Origin: Xanthostigma xanthostigma
Taxonomy: Eukaryota > Arthropoda > Insecta > Raphidioptera > Raphidiidae
Direction of reading: 5' to 3'
Length of the DNA stretch: 64,000 nucleotides
NCBI GenBank assembly: GCA_963575645.1
Contig: OY754469.1
Span: 40,692,753-40,756,752, forward strand
The notes below the pieces were generated by a model that was not told the DNA's origin, did not search any database, and worked only from the letters and a program-made list of their open reading frames with translations. Numbering within the stretch: position 1 is the first letter of the stretch; the number at the start of each line of letters is the position of its first letter. This document shows, in pieces, positions 58,194 to 64,000 of this stretch. The translations under genes were made by a program, and so were the position numbers.

Positions 58194-58739
58194 TAGTGAT
58201 GTGCCGGATCGTTAAAAATGTATATCCGCGGATACGGATCTGAATACGGATATTTGGTTTCAGGATCCGCGGATACGGATACGGATCTTAACTTTCTAAT
58301 TAGAGTACGCGGCGGTAAATACTGCACATCGACCTTTGGAAAGAGACTATCTGTTATGGGAAAAAGTTATTGACCTCTTTAAGAGTTAACTCTCATAACA
58401 GATTGTCTCTTTCCAAAGATCGATGTGCAATATCTCATTATAAAGATAGTTTTTTAGTACCTTTGAGTTATGTACTATTGTTATGGTACTCACTACGATA
58501 AATTTTTGCAATATAAAGGTGCCAAATACGATTTTAAGAAATAAAAAATAAACTGAATGGAATTTAATAGTTTTTCATTATTAACTAATCACCTATATAT
58601 ATAAAATTTCATCATGAATTGAAAATTAATAAGGTAAAAGATCCGTAAAAGATCCGCAAAAACTAACGGATACGGATACGGATCTTTCTTCTCCCTCGGA
58701 TATCCGCGGATACGGATACGGATATCCGGCACATCACTA
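58194..58739. mobile_element. hAT MITE with perfect 8-bp target duplication
   Basis: Inverted ends TAGTGATGTGCCGGAT, and a perfect duplication GTTTCAAC at 58186-58193 and 58740-58747. Sub-terminal regions on both sides are packed with ggatacggat and atccgcgga motifs, as in hAT transposase-binding regions. The centre has an inverted ctttggaaagagac pair. No transposase. Confidence 0.85.
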
Positions 58740-59333
58740 GTTTCAACACTTTAAGTGTTTTCTCCAGGACCTTAAAAATGGGCAAACTGTATGCATTTAA
58801 TCAATATCGTAAAAATAATATGAATACAGCAAAAACTCGTTATCCGAGGTAATGTGCACGGAAAAAAAATTTCAGTAAAAATTACCATTAAATTTACGCT
58901 ACTCGTGGGACTCTATGAAATTCTTGTTCAAATAACTTTTTTGTTACAATTATTCACAAGCACAAAGTAAAAATCAAAAAAGTCAATAATTTTTACTGTA
59001 AGTTAACGGTAATAAATAAGGAACGTGAAAAATTAAAAGAAAAATGAATATTTATTTAAAAATTTAAAAAATTACTGAAAAACCCAATAAGAAAATTTAC
59101 CGGAGTCTCCGGTAATTATTAATATTAATAGTATCCCTCGATGTACACTACGATAATTTTTATGATGAATTTAACAGTAATTTTTAATAAAATTTTCTTT
59201 CCGTGTGGGGAGGAGATACCTCGGAAAAACAAAAACTCGGAAGAAATGAAAAATTGGAAAACTTTAGTCATTTTTAAACGCTTTATATTAGCTTGGGTTG
59301 TAAGTAACTATGTATGTATGTCCGTAACGGAAT

Positions 59334-59755
59334 CTTTGAGCATAATTTTCACCAATTTCCCGAAGTCTGATTAATTTGAAACTTTGCATACGTATCAAGG
59401 ACCGATGACAATGCAATAATTTGATAACAGTTTCCCATTATCCTTATTAGGACCCCCAGGATTAATAAATTCTTTTAAATCTTTGAGCATAATTTTCACC
59501 AATTTCCCGAAGTCTGATTAATTTGAAACTTTGCATACGTATCAAGGACCGATGACAATGCAATAATTTGATAACAGTTTCCCATTATCCTTATTAGGAC
59601 CCCCAGGATTAATAAATTCTTTTATAGATCCTCAGATTAATTTGAAACTTTGCATACGTATCAAGGACCGATGACAATGCAATAATTTGATAACAGTTTC
59701 CCATTATCCTTATTAGGACCCCCAGGATTAATAAATTCTTTTATAGATCCTCAAA
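59334..59755 (+). repeat. Recent tandem triplication, 147-bp unit
   Basis: Unit landmark ctttgagcataattttcacc occurs at 59334 and 59481 (147 bp apart). A third, shortened unit starts at gattaatttgaaactttgc (59635). Copies are virtually identical, so the expansion is recent. Confidence 0.9.
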
Positions 59756-59771
59756 CTAAAAAGTGAAAAAT

Positions 59772-59987
59772 AAAATATAGTTTAAAAAAAACTAAAAAAC
59801 ACGCTTTATATCGGACTAAAAAGTAAAAAATAATTGTTTTAAAATAAGCTTAAAAAGCGTTGGGCGCTCGATGTACGAAAATGTGGAACAAAGCGCCCCA
59901 CGCTTTTTAAGCTTATTTTAAAACAATTATTTTTTACTTTTTAGTCCGATATAAAGCGTGTTTTTTAGTTTTTTTTAAACTATATTT
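59772..59987. mobile_element. Near-perfect hairpin MITE
   Basis: Arms of about 100 bp (cacgctttatatcggact; aataagcttaaaaagcg) are inverted almost without mismatch around a 20-bp centre. It directly follows the tandem triplication. Confidence 0.8.
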
Positions 59988-60230
59988 TTTTATATAGGTA
60001 CATAATTTGAAATAGTAGAATGAAATTTTATCACAAAACTGTATAAATAAAAGTGTCGTACAAATAAATAAGCAGCAAAAAGGCAAAATACTACGCGAGT
60101 ACAGAATATAGGCATAGCGGCTTTATCCGTTTTATCTGAATTTTTCGGTATTATCCGATCATACACTCAATCAAGTGCTCGGATGAGTCCGTTGCCTCGG
60201 ATAACGCGGAGACTCAGTTGATCGAAGGCC

Positions 60231-61488
60231 GGATAAAGGAGATTGTACATGCCAACAACGCGAGATGATTAAATCTATATATTTAAAACACAAGCCCTAA
60301 ATCTCTAGACAATCCGCCAGCCATCCCTACTAAACCGATTGACACAATTTTTTTTTAAACTGAAGCCTTTAGTCCACAGATATGTTATCGCTATTTTTTT
60401 TTTGGTGAAATTTCTTTAAAAGGGGTGATTTCAAGCGATAATAGTAAAAAAGACGAGGGGGTAGCGGGGTCAAGAGGAACGTAAAGAGAGAAAATCCTTC
60501 GATGTTCACGAGACATGAGTGTGAGAGAAATGCAAATATGTACGTATGTCGGAGATTTTACAAACAGTTTGACAAGTCGACTTTGACAATTGAAGTGTAT
60601 ATTTAAATTAGTTAGTTTTTTAGCGCAAATATTCCAAATATTAATAGACAAATAAATTTTATTTTATTTTCCAAACAATTTAAGAACGTGTAAGTTCATA
60701 TTAATTTAATGCCAAAATAGAGTTTTTAAATATTACGTGGACTGTACCAAGTCTAAAATTTGGTCTCAGATCAGAAAAAAATAGTGAAAATCGTAAATGT
60801 ATCAAATGAGGTTAGATTTTCTAAAAATGAATTGTGACAGCTCTTGCGGGGTAACCATGACAACGATGAACAGATCTTATACATTTTCTTTGAATTTATA
60901 ATCAATTAAATATAGAGACAACTTGATAGGTCAAGCTAAATCAAAAGAAAAATAACTGTAAATGGAAACTAAAGAGGAATAAAATTATTGTCTATAGGTC
61001 TGTATCAAAATATCGATTTTTGAAAACAATATGAAAATACATGCAAAAGGTTTTGCACGGGTACACTAGTTCTAATAATTTTTGTTAAATTAAACGCGAC
61101 CTTATAACGTCGCATAGGTGCGTTATTATAATAGATGTATGAAAATTTTATGAAAATGATAAAAGACATATCGAATGACAAAGGGATGGTAGGGAATCTT
61201 TGAGTCATTGTTATTGTATGAATACAGTTTATAGCGATATGAATATCTCGGTACGGTGTCCATTCATCACGCACAGCGTGTGTATATCAACTCGGTGTTT
61301 GACCTCACAGAATTGTTCGCATAATCCTGAGGGACATCTACTATTGATGTCCGGCTATGATTGTTGGGCCCACATTATATGGATGTACGGGCTGGGTTAT
61401 GATATACGTGCTGTCCATCGAAAAATAGTACACTTTAACTCTCCCCGCGTAATTCCAAATAATGTTTTGTAAGTATGAATATAAACAG
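60231..61488. other. Unassigned, with one exon-like frame
   Basis: Around 61307-61455 an AG after ttgacctcac opens a plus frame reading GHLLLMSGYDCWAHIIW, followed by a weak donor GTAATT. The composition is unlike its surroundings, but no family is recognised and no second exon is seen. Confidence 0.3.
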
Positions 61489-61820
61489 TAGAGCTGTAAC
61501 AAACCGTATGTATTCGTTACTGAGTTACGGGGACTCGAAGTAACGAATCGTTACTTTCAAATTCATTTCGTTACTCGCATTTGTCGTATCCATGTCAGTT
61601 CGACTCGTTTGATGCAGTTATACGTTATACGAACGAAGTCATACCGTATCACGTATGCGACGCGCCTCGATGCGATGGTACATGCTTGATGCTGTTAGTA
61701 CACGATTGTATGTCGTATGAAAAGTAACGAGTAACGTAACGATACGAAAGTAACGGATACTGGTTCTTTAAGTAACGAGTACATACGGGTACACAATTTC
61801 TGGTTACTTTTACAGCTCTG
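61489..61820. mobile_element. hAT MITE, second family, perfect target duplication
   Basis: Ends TAGAGCTGTAAC and gttacttttacagctctg (inverse). Perfect 8-bp duplication ATAAACAG at 61481-61488 and 61821-61828. The interior repeats cgttac/gtaacg many times near both ends. Non-coding. Confidence 0.85.
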
Positions 61821-62682
61821 ATAAACAGCGATGGTTCGGTAGTTAAAATAGAAACAATTTGAATTTCCAGAAATTCGGATTACCGAACATATTGTAACAA
61901 AACTTATTCGTGATGGGAAATGTTTATGTACAATAACAAACGTTTTACAAAACAAACTAAAGTACTTCTCTATAACTTAACAGAAACATAACAGCAAATT
62001 CTAACTGATAAAATAAAAGAATAAGTAATAAAGAATATAAAGTCACTATTTGTGTACACAAAATATTTACTACACAGGAACACAACTAAATTAATTTATC
62101 ACACTTATTTATTAACTATATATAATAAATTATTTACGATAAACCAGCTTTATATAATTGAAATCAATGGTATATTATACCGCACTCCGTACTAGTTATT
62201 ACACAGTTCATTTATCTATTTATCTCAGCAGTTACCTGAGTACTGTTGACTGAATAATTGTTGTTACAACTATTTGTCGAATGTTATTTCGATGAAACAC
62301 CCTGTATATGACCGACTATGTCACTGAGTTCGCGCACGCCGTATTTATAGGTGCTGGTTACGCCTTCGCGCGATTTCTTGCACGTTCCAAAAAAATCTAC
62401 CTGTAGTCATTGTTGTGTTTTGCGAGAACATTCGATAGAACACATTAGCGTCTCAGCTGGGGGGAACGTGTAACAATGTACAGTACGTCAGTAATTCATT
62501 CCATCTGTCTATGCATTCGATATGATTGTTATAACGAACAAATATAACTTCGATTAGGACAGAATAAAAGATCAAGTAATCATATTTAATACTGTGAAAT
62601 GCAACCAGAGAGAGACAATTACATGCAGTGTTTTAAAGAGTAAAGAAAGAGCGTAGTATAATATACAGTATGTTATAATATA
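61821..62682. other. AT-rich spacer
   Basis: No gene seen. Near 62665 a short cagtatgttataatata block duplicates part of the MITE start that follows. Confidence 0.4.
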
Positions 62683-63195
62683 CAGTATGTAAACACGTAA
62701 GGTGCACATAGGGAAATGAACATTGGGAAAAAATGACTGGATCAGAGTGAGCCTTGAAATCTTGTTTTTCAATTTGACAGATAATATTCTTTTGCAAAAT
62801 GAATGTGTATACTACCGAAGAAAATATTCAAATGATTACAACATAATCGGACTTTCTTTATTAATGGGACATTAAATTCCCAAAAATACTTAAATATGGT
62901 GCGAGATCAAATATCTCCGCCTATTTGTGTTGAACCTAAAGACATTGGTCACTGATTTACCAACGCACATACATCATACCAGTCAGACAATTTTTGAATG
63001 AAATGTTTCCAAACAGATGGAGTTGTTATTTTGTACAAAAGAATTAAAATAATGATTTATAAGAACTTTTTATTATTAAAAAAGCCAAGTAAAATAAAAA
63101 TAAATCGAAATAAAACAGAAATCCTCAAGATTACCACGATAATTCAATAGAAATAACAATTAATGCAGTCAAGGCTAACTCTAATCTAAGTATTT

Positions 63196-63538
63196 AGATG
63201 AGTTTTAGTTACAGTTAATGTAAGGAAACAATTTCACCTTTGATTCACTCATAGCTCTCACTTCTGTATTGGTTCATATCTAGCGTTAACTAATATAATT
63301 GGCTCTCGCATGATGTGAAAAAATCGGTTACCAGTGCTATAAATATTAGAATGATAGTTTGATAGTTGTGTCACTTTGGTGTAATGTAACACAGTCCGCC
63401 GCGAGAGTGGAAAGATTCGGGGTTCGTATCCCGACGGTGACATTGTTTGAAATAATAACTAATTTTTCTATGTTGATAGCATTGTAACAATGGGTGTTTC
63501 TTAACAATTGTAGCAAACAGTAGCTACTCTATAAATAA
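63196..63538 (+). mobile_element. tRNA-like SINE inserted in the MITE, 16-bp target duplication
   Basis: Flanked by identical tctaatctaagtattt at 63180-63195 and 63539-63554, whereas copy 1 of the MITE has a single, slightly different version there. A 16-bp duplication points to LINE-type target-primed insertion. The tRNA-like part is central rather than at one end, which is unusual for a SINE. Confidence 0.65.
63370..63441 (+). tRNA. tRNA-like sequence within the SINE
   Basis: The acceptor halves GTCACTT and GGTGAC pair for six positions. The T arm is perfect (TCGGG/CCCGA). Box B is GTTCGTATC, one base off consensus. The anticodon arm is irregular and gives no credible anticodon, so this is a SINE component, not a tRNA gene. 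Confidence 0.5.
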
Positions 63539-63602
63539 TCTAATCTAAGTATTTTTTCCCAATGCTAATTTCCCTGTGTGCACCTTACGCGTTTACATAC
63601 TG

Positions 63603-64000
63603 TATAATTTATTACTGAAGATTGTATAATAACCTCTCGAGATATTTTAATAATCGAATAGCTCGACTATTTTCACTTGAAATATTCTCATCTCTAGTAA
63701 AAATAGAAATTCAGTTCAAATATAAAAAACAGCCTGTATTTTGTAAAATCTATGTATATTCATACGCACAAACAACAAAACACATGATTGCTCTTCGTGT
63801 ACATAATATTACACAAGTCCCGTGTGTTTCATTGTTTTAATCTGCAGTCGTCGAACATTTATATTACGTAACGTACTACGGCGCTCTTGTTTATTTTCAA
63901 ATTATGCCTTAATTTATTAACGTAAACTTTTTTATTTATCAATTTCGTTCGTATCTTTACGGTGGAGGCTTGGCAAAATTGCACACTTTTAACCTATATA
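63603..64000. other. Right-end spacer
   Basis: AT-rich. The 72-codon frame at 63622-63840 has no known domain. Confidence 0.4.

Larger units (their letters stand above)
58834..60230. mobile_element. Possible pogo-like element with nested repeats
   Basis: aactcgttatccgaggtaat near 58838 is inverted near 60205 (ttgcctcggataacgcgg), resembling pogo-type termini 1.4 kb apart. The interior holds the tandem repeat 59334-59755 and the hairpin 59772-59987. No transposase motif read. Confidence 0.4.
62683..63602. mobile_element. TA-flanked Tc1/mariner-type MITE, copy 2, interrupted
   Basis: Same termini as 54435-55018, TA on both sides. It has a 60-bp segment absent from copy 1 near 62905-62975 and a separate 343-bp insertion at 63196-63538. 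Confidence 0.8.

Noticed and set aside
60391-60651. 86-codon minus-strand frame with serine/leucine-rich segment
   Set aside because: No start context or domain; the region shows no splice signals or conservation cue.

Overview
The window reads as non-coding, transposon-saturated DNA from an arthropod, most probably an insect. It is AT-rich and has no bacterial-style gene order. Open frames are short, and most start inside repeats. The repeats include Helitron-like elements with TC...CTAG ends and the dispersed 'gccaagtgcgagtcgga' repeat, which I associate with Lepidoptera and some Hemiptera. No intact protein-coding gene was found. The order-level assignment is recognition from memory, not a search result.

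Layout: 1-9.9 kb holds a Penelope-like (PLE) foldback, Helitrons (one enclosing a decayed tRNA-Lys), two long inverted-repeat elements, a GC-rich island (2641-2880) and a tandem pair of the 'gccaagtgcgag' repeat. 9.9-19.9 kb holds LINE 3' ends, MITEs and a tRNA-like gene. It also holds the best regulatory signal: two tandem minus-strand modules, each with two perfect heat-shock elements, a TATA box and an arthropod initiator (15283-15557). 19.9-28.6 kb has twin 0.7-kb elements with AT arrays, three PLE foldbacks (one with a readable GIY-YIG endonuclease fragment) and a 400-bp foldback. 28.6-38.5 kb has a pogo/Tigger-like relic, a satellite-like array, two candidate host exons on the plus strand (35037-35180 and 37469-37538) and a Ginger-like element with a KRBA2-like N-terminal fragment. 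38.5-46.7 kb has more Helitrons, MITEs, a SINE and a PIF/Harbinger-type MITE. 46.9-55.7 kb is the most deeply nested part: a TTAA-flanked element containing three others, a pogo element inside an inverted-repeat element, a 915-bp palindrome, a TA-flanked MITE, and a second Ginger-like copy abutting it. 55.7-64 kb has a minisatellite, two hAT MITEs with perfect 8-bp target duplications, tandem triplications, and a MITE split by a tRNA-like SINE with a 16-bp target duplication.

The sequences do not form a pathway. They are an insertion record of Helitrons, PLEs, LINE/SINEs, Tc1/mariner, pogo, hAT, PIF and Ginger-like elements. The points most worth follow-up are the duplicated heat-shock promoter module, the hammerhead-like cores in several unrelated PLE foldbacks, the Ginger-like family with its array of ACTAGT palindromes, and the two candidate exons that may anchor the window in a host-gene intron. 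Family names rest on termini, target-site duplications and short protein motifs read by eye.
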